A DNA stretch of 64,000 bases from assembly GCA_016706595.1 (NCBI GenBank), contig JADJJH010000003.1, positions 372,001-436,000 on the forward strand. Reading direction: 5' to 3'. Below the pieces are notes generated by a model. It made no database searches and was not told the DNA's origin. It worked only from the letters and a program-made list of their open reading frames with translations. Source of the stretch: Bacteroidota bacterium. GTDB lineage: Bacteria > Bacteroidota > Bacteroidia > Chitinophagales > Chitinophagaceae. Below are positions 54,257-62,795 of this stretch, one piece after another. The translations under genes were made by a program, and so were the position numbers. Position 1 is the first letter of the stretch, and each line of letters starts with the position of its first letter.

Positions 54257-55396
54257 TTATACGGCAGTCAATTGCACATACCCATAACTAAATCGAGCGC
54301 TTTCAGGAACCATTAAAATAATCACATCCCCTTTTTTAATTTGGTTTGTGTTAAATAATTCTTCTAACATCAAATAGGGTGAGGCGCTACCTACATTGCC
54401 GACACGAGTTAAATTGGTAAACCATTTTTCAGTTGGAATAGGATATCCTATTTCTGCTAATTCTTGCATAATCTTCGGACGAAAATATTCGGATGAAAGA
54501 TGCGGTAAAAAATAGGTGATTTTATCTAAATCAATATGGTGTTTATCACAAACTTTCTTCCACATTACTCCGCCCCACTTTACAATATTTTCGCCCAATA
54601 AACGTGTATCTTGTTTGAAAGCAAATATACTTTTCGCTGCCCAATCGTGAGGTTTCATTTCAGCCCAACCGGTTAAACTTCCGTCTTCATTTTTTTCGCA
54701 ACCGGCATACATGCATGGTTCAATTTGATTTGCATAGGAAATCACTTCCACCCAATCAACTCGTAAAGAAAGCGAATTGGCATTAGGTTTATCTTGCATC
54801 AAAGCAGCTCCAGCACCATCACTTAACATCCAGCGTAAAAAATCTTTTTCAAAGGCGATGATGGGATTGTCTTCCAGATGTTTTAAATCTTCGGCTTCAT
54901 CATCAAATTTATCGGCCTTTAACCAACCAGATACTTTTTCGGATCCCGCTGCAATTGCATTTTTGCTATTGCCACTTTTTACACTCATAAAAGCATACTT
55001 AAAGGCCTGTATACCTGCGCAACAAGCTGTGCTAATGGATACTATTTCCGTTGGCGGACAATTCAATTCACCATGCACCATAGCAGCATGACTTGGCAAA
55101 AGTTGATCGGGTGCTACACATCCACAAGCTAATAATTCAATATCTTCCTTCCTGAAATTTTCATCCAATAAACCTTCTATGGCTTTTGATGCAAGCTGAT
55201 AATTTGTATGTGTGCTTTTGCCTGTTTCTTTATTAATCGCATAATACCGAGTTTTAATTTGGTTGTTACGCAAAATAATACCTTTAGCCTTTGACGCTCT
55301 TCCGTCAATACGTCCTAAATAATCTTCCATCTGATCATTGCTGATCGGGTTATTAGGTAAAAATTTCGATAATCGGGTAATATATACTTCACTCAT
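54257..55396 (-). CDS. darB: DarB-like beta-ketoacyl-ACP synthase III
   Basis: The 379-residue enzyme has the thiolase-fold KAS III triad: cysteine in ISTACCAGIQ (Cys126), histidine in FLPHLSSEYF and asparagine in TRVGNVGSASPY. The size and sequence are those of the DarB group, which forms dialkylresorcinol or cyclohexanedione products with DarA. It is the second gene after darA with a 57-base gap. It could instead be another KAS III of lipid synthesis, but the DarA neighbour argues for the DarB assignment. The shorter start at MSEVYITRLSKF is preferred. Confidence 0.85.
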   Translation of the reverse strand: MSEVYITRLSKFLPNNPISNDQMEDYLGRIDGRASKAKGIILRNNQIKTRYYAINKETGKSTHTNYQLASKAIEGLLDENFRKEDIELLACGCVAPDQLLPSHAAMVHGELNCPPTEIVSISTACCAGIQAFKYAFMSVKSGNSKNAIAAGSEKVSGWLKADKFDDEAEDLKHLEDNPIIAFEKDFLRWMLSDGAGAALMQDKPNANSLSLRVDWVEVISYANQIEPCMYAGCEKNEDGSLTGWAEMKPHDWAAKSIFAFKQDTRLLGENIVKWGGVMWKKVCDKHHIDLDKITYFLPHLSSEYFRPKIMQELAEIGYPIPTEKWFTNLTRVGNVGSASPYLMLEELFNTNQIKKGDVIILMVPESARFSYGYVQLTAV

Positions 55397-55453
55397 CAAT
55401 AGGCGCAATAAGTGCGCAATTTAGCAAAGTTCACCTTAAAAATAACGAATCGC

Positions 55454-56371
55454 TTAAATTGCTTTTATTTTAAAGGTGATATTTTTAAAATAATCCACCT
55501 CGGCTTCTAAGGATTTTTTGTTTAACATGACTTTTATTTTAGCCGTTAGTGAACTGATGGGTGAAAGTATAAAAACGCCTATAATTAAAAGTTTACTAAA
55601 TAATTTAACCCTTGCTTGCCTTTGCGCGTCACCTCGATTTCCTTTTGCTAAAATATACTTCGAAAATTTTCTGAAATTAGCAATTCCTCTCTTTTCTAAA
55701 ATTACAAGTGCAGGACTTAACTCCACCGATTTTTCATTCAATAGATTTTTATGTAAATCATCTAATTTATTTCCTTCTATCGCTTTCAGTATGATACTGC
55801 CAAAGCGATTAGCCAACTCAATATCCCTTTGTTGAACCCCTGCTTCAGGTAAATAGCGTGTGGCTTCTTTGATGCCTTTAAAACTCCAGCGAATTACGGT
55901 TAGTATTGAAATAAGATTTGGATTGCGGTCGAAGAATACAATATTTCCTCTCAGTTTAGCACCTTGTTTTATCAATACTTCCTTCACTTTCTCTTGTGCA
56001 TGTAACCACATATTTCGTGAGCCAATGATGGTAATTACTTCCTTGCCTTTTAGTATTTCGGCATATTTACTTTGTAAAAAACTATTGATAGGAATTGAAG
56101 GTGAAAGAAACCAAGGTTGATAGCCAAGAATGACCACATCATACTTTTTATCAGGGAAAACCAAAGGTTCAATTTCTTCCGGAATTTGTTGAACACATTC
56201 GGGCATACAATCAAAAAAAGTAGCTGAAGTCCATGGAAATGGGAATTTTTTTACAGGTTTAATTTCACAATAATCTATGTTACACGAATGGGTGCTACTA
56301 AAAACATGGTCGATGATGTTTTTTAACTGACCGGTTTGTGAATAATATATTACTAGAATGTTTGTGGGCAT
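55454..56371 (-). CDS. darA: DarA-like dialkylresorcinol condensing enzyme
   Basis: The 305-residue protein matches DarA of flexirubin and dialkylresorcinol clusters: MPTNILVIYYSQTGQLKNI (flavodoxin-like), KKFPFPWTSATFFDCMPE, DVVILGYQPWFLSPSIPINSFL and IIGSRNMWLHAQEKVK. In Photorhabdus, DarA and DarB together form cyclohexanediones and DarC then makes the aromatic resorcinol. Here no darC, acyl-carrier protein or aryl-polyene gene is next to the pair. The start at MPTNI is chosen; TATATTTG lies at 56386-56379 on the minus strand. Divergent from eno. Confidence 0.87.
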   Translation of the reverse strand: MPTNILVIYYSQTGQLKNIIDHVFSSTHSCNIDYCEIKPVKKFPFPWTSATFFDCMPECVQQIPEEIEPLVFPDKKYDVVILGYQPWFLSPSIPINSFLQSKYAEILKGKEVITIIGSRNMWLHAQEKVKEVLIKQGAKLRGNIVFFDRNPNLISILTVIRWSFKGIKEATRYLPEAGVQQRDIELANRFGSIILKAIEGNKLDDLHKNLLNEKSVELSPALVILEKRGIANFRKFSKYILAKGNRGDAQRQARVKLFSKLLIIGVFILSPISSLTAKIKVMLNKKSLEAEVDYFKNITFKIKAI

Positions 56372-56500
56372 AGAGGGGCAAATATAATACGACAATGTGC
56401 GAATATGATAATATGCCAATAGGTGAATTCTACAAGATTGTCGTATTTCCATTATCTTATTAGCAAATTATCTCATTATCATATTATTCAAGGGTAACAA

Positions 56501-56532
56501 ATTGTCACATTAAACCCAAACCCTTACTTTTG
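56501..56532 (+). promoter_or_regulatory. Bacteroidota-type promoter of eno
   Basis: ATTG at 56501-56504, a 20-base spacer and TACTTTTG (exact TAnnTTTG) at 56525-56532 precede the eno ATG by 16 bases. Confidence 0.65.
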
Positions 56533-56548
56533 CCACAAATTTTTAATT

Positions 56549-57838
56549 ATGAGTTTTATCACACATGTTCATGCACGACAAATTTTAGATTCCCGAGGTA
56601 ACCCTACCGTAGAAGCCGAAGTCTATACCGATAGTGGTATAATGGGTCGAGCCGCCGTACCCTCAGGTGCTAGTACCGGAATTCACGAAGCCGCAGAATT
56701 ACGCGATGGCGACAAAAAGAAATACTTAGGCAAAGGCGTTTTAAAAGCGGTGAACCATGTGAATACGCAAATTCACAATGCCTTAATTGGTATCGAAATT
56801 ACCGAGCAACGTGAAATTGATAATGTGATGTTAGATCTCGACCAAACAAATAATAAAAGTAAACTTGGTGCTAATGCCATCTTATCGGTAAGTATGGCCG
56901 CTGCCAAAGCAGCAGCCGAAGAATCGGGTTTAAGTTTGTATCGATATATTGGAGGAACCAATGCCCGAACCTTACCGGTACCCATGATGAATATCTTAAA
57001 TGGTGGTGCTCACGCCGATAATAAAATCGATTTTCAAGAATTTATGGTAATGCCTATCGGTGCCAAAAGTTTTAGTGAAGGTCTTCGTTGGGGAACCGAA
57101 ATTTTTCATACTCTCAAAGCAGTATTGAAAAAGAAAGGCTATTCAACGAATGTTGGTGATGAAGGTGGTTTTGCGCCTGATATTCAAAGTAACGAAGAGG
57201 CGATTGATACGGTACTTACAGCCATTCAACAAGCCGGATACAAAACGGGAACGCAAGTTGCCATAGCTATGGATGCCGCCAATAGCGAGTTGTGGGATGC
57301 AAAGCAAAAGTGTTATGTCTTTAAAAAATCGAGTGGAAAAAAAATGAAGAGCGAGGAATTGGTGAAGTTCTGGGAAAACTGGTGTCGTCAATATCCCATC
57401 GTTTCCATTGAGGATGGCTTGGCAGAAGACGATTGGAATGGTTGGAAAATGCTGACGGATGCTTTAGGTAAAAAAGTGCAATTAGTTGGCGACGATTTAT
57501 TTGTTACCAATGTCAACCGACTTACACAAGGTATCGAAGGCGGTATTGCCAACTCTTTATTAGTTAAGGTAAATCAAATTGGTTCTCTAAGCGAAACTAT
57601 CGACGCGGTTACTATGGCGCAACATGCAGGTTATAATACCGTAATGAGTCATAGAAGCGGCGAAACCGAAGATACGACCATTGCCGATTTGGCGGTGGCA
57701 TTAAACTGCGGACAAATTAAAACGGGTTCAGCATCACGCAGCGATCGGATGGCGAAATATAATCAGCTTTTGCGTATCGAAGAAGAACTGGGTGCCAATG
57801 CTTTTTACCCGGGTAAGTTGTTGAAGTTTGGCAAGTAA
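56549..57838 (+). CDS. eno: Enolase (phosphopyruvate hydratase)
   Basis: The 429-residue glycolytic enzyme interconverts 2-phosphoglycerate and phosphoenolpyruvate. Motifs are ARQILDSRGNPTVE, AAVPSGASTGIHEA, the magnesium ligands in VAIAMDAANSE, SIEDGLAEDDW and VGDDLFVTN, the catalytic lysine in LLVKVNQIGS and MSHRSGETEDT. It is full length and monocistronic. Confidence 0.98.
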   Translation: MSFITHVHARQILDSRGNPTVEAEVYTDSGIMGRAAVPSGASTGIHEAAELRDGDKKKYLGKGVLKAVNHVNTQIHNALIGIEITEQREIDNVMLDLDQTNNKSKLGANAILSVSMAAAKAAAEESGLSLYRYIGGTNARTLPVPMMNILNGGAHADNKIDFQEFMVMPIGAKSFSEGLRWGTEIFHTLKAVLKKKGYSTNVGDEGGFAPDIQSNEEAIDTVLTAIQQAGYKTGTQVAIAMDAANSELWDAKQKCYVFKKSSGKKMKSEELVKFWENWCRQYPIVSIEDGLAEDDWNGWKMLTDALGKKVQLVGDDLFVTNVNRLTQGIEGGIANSLLVKVNQIGSLSETIDAVTMAQHAGYNTVMSHRSGETEDTTIADLAVALNCGQIKTGSASRSDRMAKYNQLLRIEEELGANAFYPGKLLKFGK

Positions 57839-58156
57839 ACCAATGTTGTATGCTCGCAATACACATCTTGTACATGTATTTTTTTTGATGGCTCATCGTC
57901 TTTTTCTTTCATTGGCTTGATTGGCGATAGCACCGTTCAACAGAATAAGTTTTTTCTGCTAGCTACGTTCATATTAAGAATTATGCTTATCCCTTAAAGT
58001 GATTGTCATTGATGGCCTATGAAGCGTTAAGATTCAAGATCAATGCTAGGGCAAAAATACCTATGTGGGAAGCAGTTTGAGCAAAAGATTTAGCCCAAAA
58101 AAAGGTATACAAGTAAAAATCTTGAGACGTTTTTAAAGAAGCAATAAATTAATGAT
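57839..58156. other. Gene-free stretch after eno
   Basis: A probable terminator at 57858-57886 is the only feature in this 318-base convergent gap. I see no gene, repeat shared with the rest of the window, or RNA motif. Confidence 0.6.
57858..57886 (+). terminator. Probable terminator of eno
   Basis: AATACA (57858-57863) pairs with TGTATT (57875-57880) and a run of eight T follows. The stem is short, so confidence is moderate. Confidence 0.45.
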
Positions 58157-59518
58157 CTATTCTTTAATAAATTTAGCATAACTGCTTTTTCCTTCCTTAT
58201 CAATCACCTTCAACATATAAAAATTAGCCGATAAAGTATGAATATCTATAGCCACATTAGCTTTTGTACTTGTTGTGTACACTTTGGTTCCATTTAAAGT
58301 ATAAATCTCTACATCGTACACTTGGTTATTTTCTCCTGTAATATACAATTGGTTTTCAACCGGATTAGGGTAGATACTTGCTTCTGTTTTCTCGACACTT
58401 GCTAAACCGGTTGGTGCCTGAATATTAATACTTACCATACCGCTTGTTTTGTTTAACCATTGTGTAGAACAAAATGAATCAACACATAAGGCACTCGAAA
58501 CAATTAAACAAATTGTGTATAATCCTGGCGATGCATAAGTGTGTGAAGGGTAAGGACCTGTACTGCTTGTGCCATCACCCCATGTCCATGTATAATTTAA
58601 ACCCGCACCTGTGCTTGTATTGATTCCAATATAAACTCCAGGACCGGCTAAACTATCAGGATACAAATAGAAACTTGCATTACAAGGACTTGGAGGGCCT
58701 GAAACAATTAAACAACTTGAATCAACACAGCCGGTAACGCTACTCGTAACGGTTAAACATACTTGGTACATACCTGCAGTTGGAAAAGTATGAGATGGGT
58801 TTGCTAAGGTACTCAATGGGCTGCCATCACCGAAATTCCATGAGTAGCTAAGTCCAAAACCATAACTAGTTTGTGTGAAATTATACGTGTTAGCCGGAGC
58901 GCCTACTGTATTGTCGGGTAAAAAGTAGAAATCTGCGAAGCAACTTCCTGTGCTTGTTGAAACTAATTGACAAGTTGAATCGGTGCATCCAGCGCCATTA
59001 TAGATAACTAAACAAACATTATAAGAACCCGATGTTGGGAAAGTATGTAAAGGATGTTGTGCAGTACTGTTGGGACTGCCGTCACCAAAGTCCCAGATAT
59101 AGCTTAAGCCGGTACCTACACTTTGATTATGAAATTCATAACTATTGGCCGGTGCGCCTAATGAAGTATCAACAAATGTATTGAATGCAGCATTACAAAG
59201 AGTTGTGCCTGAAATGGTAATACTAACACAATTTGAATCGATGCAAGGCGTTAACAATGATGTGTCTTGAACAACTAAGCAAACCGTATAGGTGCCGGGT
59301 GTAGTGTAAACTGTACTTGCGGTAACACCATATCCTGCGGTTCCGTTACCGAAGGTCCAAGTAAAACTTTGCGACATACTGCCTGAGGATACACCCGTAA
59401 AAGTGGTTAAGCCTGTGGGGGAGGTAGTGAAAGTAAAGGAGGTGTCACATGGGAATTGTGCTTTGGATTGGAAGGCTGTAATCAGCAACAATGCGAAGAG
59501 GATAAATTTTGTTTTCAT
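58157..59518 (-). CDS. PKD-repeat secreted protein with T9SS sorting domain
   Basis: The 453-residue protein has a signal peptide ending AFQSKAQ. Four PKD-type domains follow, each with the core WxFGDG or WTWGDG, such as QSFTWTFGNG, SYIWDFGDGSPNS, YSWNFGDGSPLST and YTWTWGDGTSST, spaced about 90 residues apart. The C-terminus (SIYPNPVENQLYITG to YAKFIKE) is the T9SS sorting domain. It is likely a surface-exposed scaffold or adhesin; no catalytic domain is present. Confidence 0.88.
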   Translation of the reverse strand: MKTKFILFALLLITAFQSKAQFPCDTSFTFTTSPTGLTTFTGVSSGSMSQSFTWTFGNGTAGYGVTASTVYTTPGTYTVCLVVQDTSLLTPCIDSNCVSITISGTTLCNAAFNTFVDTSLGAPANSYEFHNQSVGTGLSYIWDFGDGSPNSTAQHPLHTFPTSGSYNVCLVIYNGAGCTDSTCQLVSTSTGSCFADFYFLPDNTVGAPANTYNFTQTSYGFGLSYSWNFGDGSPLSTLANPSHTFPTAGMYQVCLTVTSSVTGCVDSSCLIVSGPPSPCNASFYLYPDSLAGPGVYIGINTSTGAGLNYTWTWGDGTSSTGPYPSHTYASPGLYTICLIVSSALCVDSFCSTQWLNKTSGMVSINIQAPTGLASVEKTEASIYPNPVENQLYITGENNQVYDVEIYTLNGTKVYTTSTKANVAIDIHTLSANFYMLKVIDKEGKSSYAKFIKE

Positions 59519-59759
59519 AATTTTATTTTTAAATGATTGTTTGAACCTATTGACGAAGGTATTACTTTGGGTGTTAGCAGTGAATCAAATATTTTCTTCT
59601 TTGTTATATTAACAACACTTGGGCGGACGCCAATGATTAGGAAGCACAAGCAGACGCTTACGCTATGGAACTGCTTGCTCATTTACAATACGGCTTGAAT
59701 ATACTTTATCGTCATGATACTACTGCCTACTAAGGCTAGTGCCAAATGACCCCGGCCTA

Positions 59760-60758
59760 CTAAAAATACACCGGATGAAATTTCAACTTCCCTTCACTAT
59801 TCAACTCAATTGTTGGCATTGGGAATTTTAGTTTGAGCCCATTAAGTACACGAAATAAGGCCGGTGTTTTGCCTCTAATTTTAATTTTGCTGAGATCGAT
59901 ATCTGGTGCAAGATAAAATTGTCGGATGCGGCGAATATCTCTGCGGTCGAAAGCAGGATACCCATTTTGATATACAATTTGATTGTTGTCATCGCGTTGT
60001 ACATTATCGAAACCGCCATATAAATTTTCGGCGCCATAACCAATAGCCACATTTAGCCACGCCGGAAATTTACTTTGTTTACAAAACGCGTGAATATTAG
60101 CACTTATCCAATAGGTTTGACCGTTATAATCTTTAAGTACTTTTTCGGAGTATGAGGTGCCAAATAAATTTCTTGCACGGTTTTCAAGTTGTGGGGAATC
60201 GTATCGAACCGGGTGGCTCGAAAATTTAAATTGAATGCGTTGTTCCTTCCAAGCATATTCTTGTGAGGCAAATAATAATGAGCCGCTTAAGTTGGCTGCC
60301 ATATCCCCCCAGCTAAATCCCCATTTCTGACTCGTGCCATCTAATATTTCAATTACACTTACATAAGCAATACCCATACCGGCACCGTAAATTGCAGATC
60401 TTTTTTGTGATACACCAGCCCAACGAAACATGGCACTACTAATTTGTGCGCCCCAATATGCGCTGTATGCATGTCCCACTTTGTCTACTTGGTTCCATTC
60501 GCCAAGGTCGTTGTAAAAATGAAAAGTGGATCGTGGATATTGTGAATACCAAGCTTTATTTAAGAGAACTAAACTTCCACCCCAAACAATGCCTTGCGTT
60601 GCACAAACGGCAGCGAAACGATTTTTGTTCAATGAATCAGCATTACGAAAAAGCGAAACTTTTTTTTGATTTTGCGCAAGCGACTGCAGGCTAAAAAAAC
60701 TTAGAAGGATAAGAAAAATTTTGAACACCCGGTAAAGATAATGAAGCTTGGTGTGCAA
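59760..60758 (-). CDS. DUF2279 family protein
   Basis: The 332-residue protein has a signal peptide ending QSLAQN. The DUF2279 pattern is seen in STFHFYNDLGEWNQVDKVGHAYSAYWG and MGIAYVSVIEILDGTSQKWGFSWGDMAANLSG, with two hydrophobic stretches. The C-terminal part is a beta-rich domain. It is exported, function unknown, and the last gene of an operon with the DUF2231-like and VIT1 genes (14 bases between). Confidence 0.88.
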   Translation of the reverse strand: MHTKLHYLYRVFKIFLILLSFFSLQSLAQNQKKVSLFRNADSLNKNRFAAVCATQGIVWGGSLVLLNKAWYSQYPRSTFHFYNDLGEWNQVDKVGHAYSAYWGAQISSAMFRWAGVSQKRSAIYGAGMGIAYVSVIEILDGTSQKWGFSWGDMAANLSGSLLFASQEYAWKEQRIQFKFSSHPVRYDSPQLENRARNLFGTSYSEKVLKDYNGQTYWISANIHAFCKQSKFPAWLNVAIGYGAENLYGGFDNVQRDDNNQIVYQNGYPAFDRRDIRRIRQFYLAPDIDLSKIKIRGKTPALFRVLNGLKLKFPMPTIELNSEGKLKFHPVYF

Positions 60759-60772
60759 AAAAAGAGTATGCC

Positions 60773-61258
60773 TTAGTCGTCTTCGTTAGTTGAATTATTG
60801 GAATTTGATTGAGTGGCATTGGTTCTAATTTCTTGATGGATGATTTCACCACCACTTGTGCCTGTTTGTTTTGCAAAGTATAAGTTCACTGCAACAAAAA
60901 TGAGAATGGCAAATGCCATTAGATTAGCAAATGATTTTTGTTTAAAGCTAGCCCACATAGCTACTAATGAAAAAGCGCCTAATATATAGGATAGCAATGA
61001 AAAAACTTCCGAACTTTCTTCATGAATATGAATGAGATTTTCACTGATACCGGCTGTATGTTCAATGGCCTCTTCGGCTCCTTCACCACTTGAAGAAGCA
61101 ACAAAAGCACCCATAGCACTTACTACAAGGAGTGCATAGGCAACTCTTTTAATAATTTCGTTTTTTAATACTATGCCTGCTACCAAAATTAATAAAGCAG
61201 CCACTGGGAAAAAGATAGGAAGATGGTTAACTAGTAAATGAAAATGGGGTTGTGTCAT
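60773..61258 (-). CDS. Four-helix membrane protein, DUF2231-like
   Basis: The 161-residue protein has about four membrane helices (residues 10-27, 37-55, 86-105 and 112-128). The N-terminal FHLLVNHLPIFFPVAALL and the polar GEGAEEAIEH resemble the DUF2231 group of membrane proteins, some of which are heme-linked, as I recall them. The C-terminus is Asn/Ser-rich. It lies between VIT1 and DUF2279 genes in one operon, so a metal or redox role in the membrane is plausible but unproven. Confidence 0.7.
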   Translation of the reverse strand: MTQPHFHLLVNHLPIFFPVAALLILVAGIVLKNEIIKRVAYALLVVSAMGAFVASSSGEGAEEAIEHTAGISENLIHIHEESSEVFSLLSYILGAFSLVAMWASFKQKSFANLMAFAILIFVAVNLYFAKQTGTSGGEIIHQEIRTNATQSNSNNSTNEDD

Positions 61259-61346
61259 ATGAAGAGTTTTTTGTTTTAGGTTAAGGTGTTATCAGGTTAT
61301 TTTGTTAGTGGGTTATTTTGATATTTACGTGGCGTACATTTTTTGT

Positions 61347-62444
61347 TTACCCACTTAATGAAACACCGATGAGTTTACCGATACCAAATGTGATGGCTGC
61401 AGCCAATAATCCAAATAGTACTTGTCGGAAACCAGAGAACCAAATGCTTTTTCCGGTGAAGAGAGTGATGGCCGAGCCAATTAAAAACAAACCTAATGCA
61501 CTAAATAAGGTGCTCAATAAAATGGCTTGCATTCCAGTAGTAAAAAGAAAAGGTATTACCGGAATAATGGCACCGATTGCAAATAAGAAGAACGAAGTAA
61601 GGGCAGCTTCCATAGCAGAACCTTTAAGTTCATCGGGGGCAATACCTAGTTCTTCTTTGATAAGAATTGTATGGGCTAGTTCTTTATCCGACATAATTTC
61701 ACGTGCCATTTCTTTTGCTTGCGATTCGGGTATGCCCTTGGAAATATAGATTAATGCCAACTCTTGTTCTTCACCTTCCGGATTGGTTTCGAGTTCTTCC
61801 ATTTCAAGTTCCATTTGGTTTTCGTACAATTCTTGTGAGCTCTTTACCGAAATCCATTCGCCTAAGGCCATCGATAAGGCACCTGCCAATAAACCTGCCA
61901 TACCGGCTAGCAACACTTCACTATCGCCACTAGTAGCGCCTGCTATGCCCATTACCAAACTAAAGTTCGAAACCAAGCCATCGTTGCCTCCTAAAACTGC
62001 TGCACGTAAGGCGTTACCACCTACCGAACGATGTCGTTTTTCGAAACGAGCCACATTGGTTCCGCTTACTTTAGTATTTCCTTTCAGAATATTTTGAAGT
62101 ATGGTAACATGTGCCGTGTCTGATAAAGATTCGATACTGGCTGTTTTTCTTCTTGCCGTTAAGATGGAAGATGATATGCTTTTTTCTGTATCGAGTAGTA
62201 TGCCCAAAATATAATCATATCCAAATATTTTTCCAATGCGGTGTAAAATTTTTGCACGTGTTGAGGGCGCCGGAAGTTGATGAGCTTGGAAATTATTTTT
62301 CTTGAGAAAAGCAATCGCATGTCCGTTTTCAATTTCACTCATCTGCTTAAATATCAAAGCAACATGTTCATCCTCTTCGTTTTCGGCTAGTACTTTGTAC
62401 AAGTAGCTTGCATCTACTTCTGTTTGAATATTTTTAAGGTTCAT
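61347..62444 (-). CDS. Ferritin-like/VIT1 membrane iron transporter (MbfA-like)
   Basis: The 365-residue protein fuses an N-terminal ferritin-like (erythrin-vacuolar iron transport) domain (residues 1-130, with Glu/His-rich ENEEDEHVALIFKQMSEIENGH) to a VIT1/CCC1 transporter (residues 145-365). ALRAAVLGGNDGLVSNFSLV, GEWISVKSSQELYENQMELE and the acidic metal-binding loop are characteristic. Such MbfA-like proteins export iron or manganese and protect cells from iron excess. The start at MNLKNIQTEVDAS is chosen because it is the domain start. First gene of an operon of three. Confidence 0.9.
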   Translation of the reverse strand: MNLKNIQTEVDASYLYKVLAENEEDEHVALIFKQMSEIENGHAIAFLKKNNFQAHQLPAPSTRAKILHRIGKIFGYDYILGILLDTEKSISSSILTARRKTASIESLSDTAHVTILQNILKGNTKVSGTNVARFEKRHRSVGGNALRAAVLGGNDGLVSNFSLVMGIAGATSGDSEVLLAGMAGLLAGALSMALGEWISVKSSQELYENQMELEMEELETNPEGEEQELALIYISKGIPESQAKEMAREIMSDKELAHTILIKEELGIAPDELKGSAMEAALTSFFLFAIGAIIPVIPFLFTTGMQAILLSTLFSALGLFLIGSAITLFTGKSIWFSGFRQVLFGLLAAAITFGIGKLIGVSLSG

Positions 62445-62795
62445 AACTGCGATGTAAATTAGTGTATAAATAGCATCAAACACTAAGTGTGCTATATGAT
62501 TTGTATCATGTTAGTTTGCATTGGATAGACTAAAAACACTGAGTAATTGCTTGTTCATTAAAATTTGCAATAGTTTGCGCGGATAATCTTAACAACTACT
62601 GTAGGTACTTTTTAAGAATAGAATAGATAGTGTGAACTAAGGAATAGTTACCTATACCAATTCTAGAATGTTAATTTGGTAAGTGAATATGATACTTTCA
62701 AAATTAATTTGATACGTATTTCCAGGAAGCGCTTTCGTTAACACATTTGCAAACTTGGATAATTAGTATACTTTTATTGTAAAATACTTTTCTCG
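62445..62795. other. Divergent upstream region without genes
   Basis: This 351-base region separates the divergent VIT1 and surface-protein genes. It contains the promoter at 62745-62776. No further feature is visible. Confidence 0.55.
62745..62776 (+). promoter_or_regulatory. Bacteroidota-type promoter of the right-edge surface-protein gene
   Basis: TTTG at 62745-62748, a 20-base spacer and TACTTTTA (seven of eight matches) at 62769-62776 precede the ATG at 62796 by 19 bases. Confidence 0.5.

Noticed and set aside
59616..59759. Possible repeat element between the PKD-protein and DUF2279 genes
   Set aside because: A short inverted pair AAGCAG/CTGCTT is visible, but there is no match to the other elements in the window.
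61295..61320. Direct repeat GGTTATTTTG (twice) upstream of the DUF2231-like gene
   Set aside because: A ten-base AT-rich match is too short to call an operator without comparison to other genomes.
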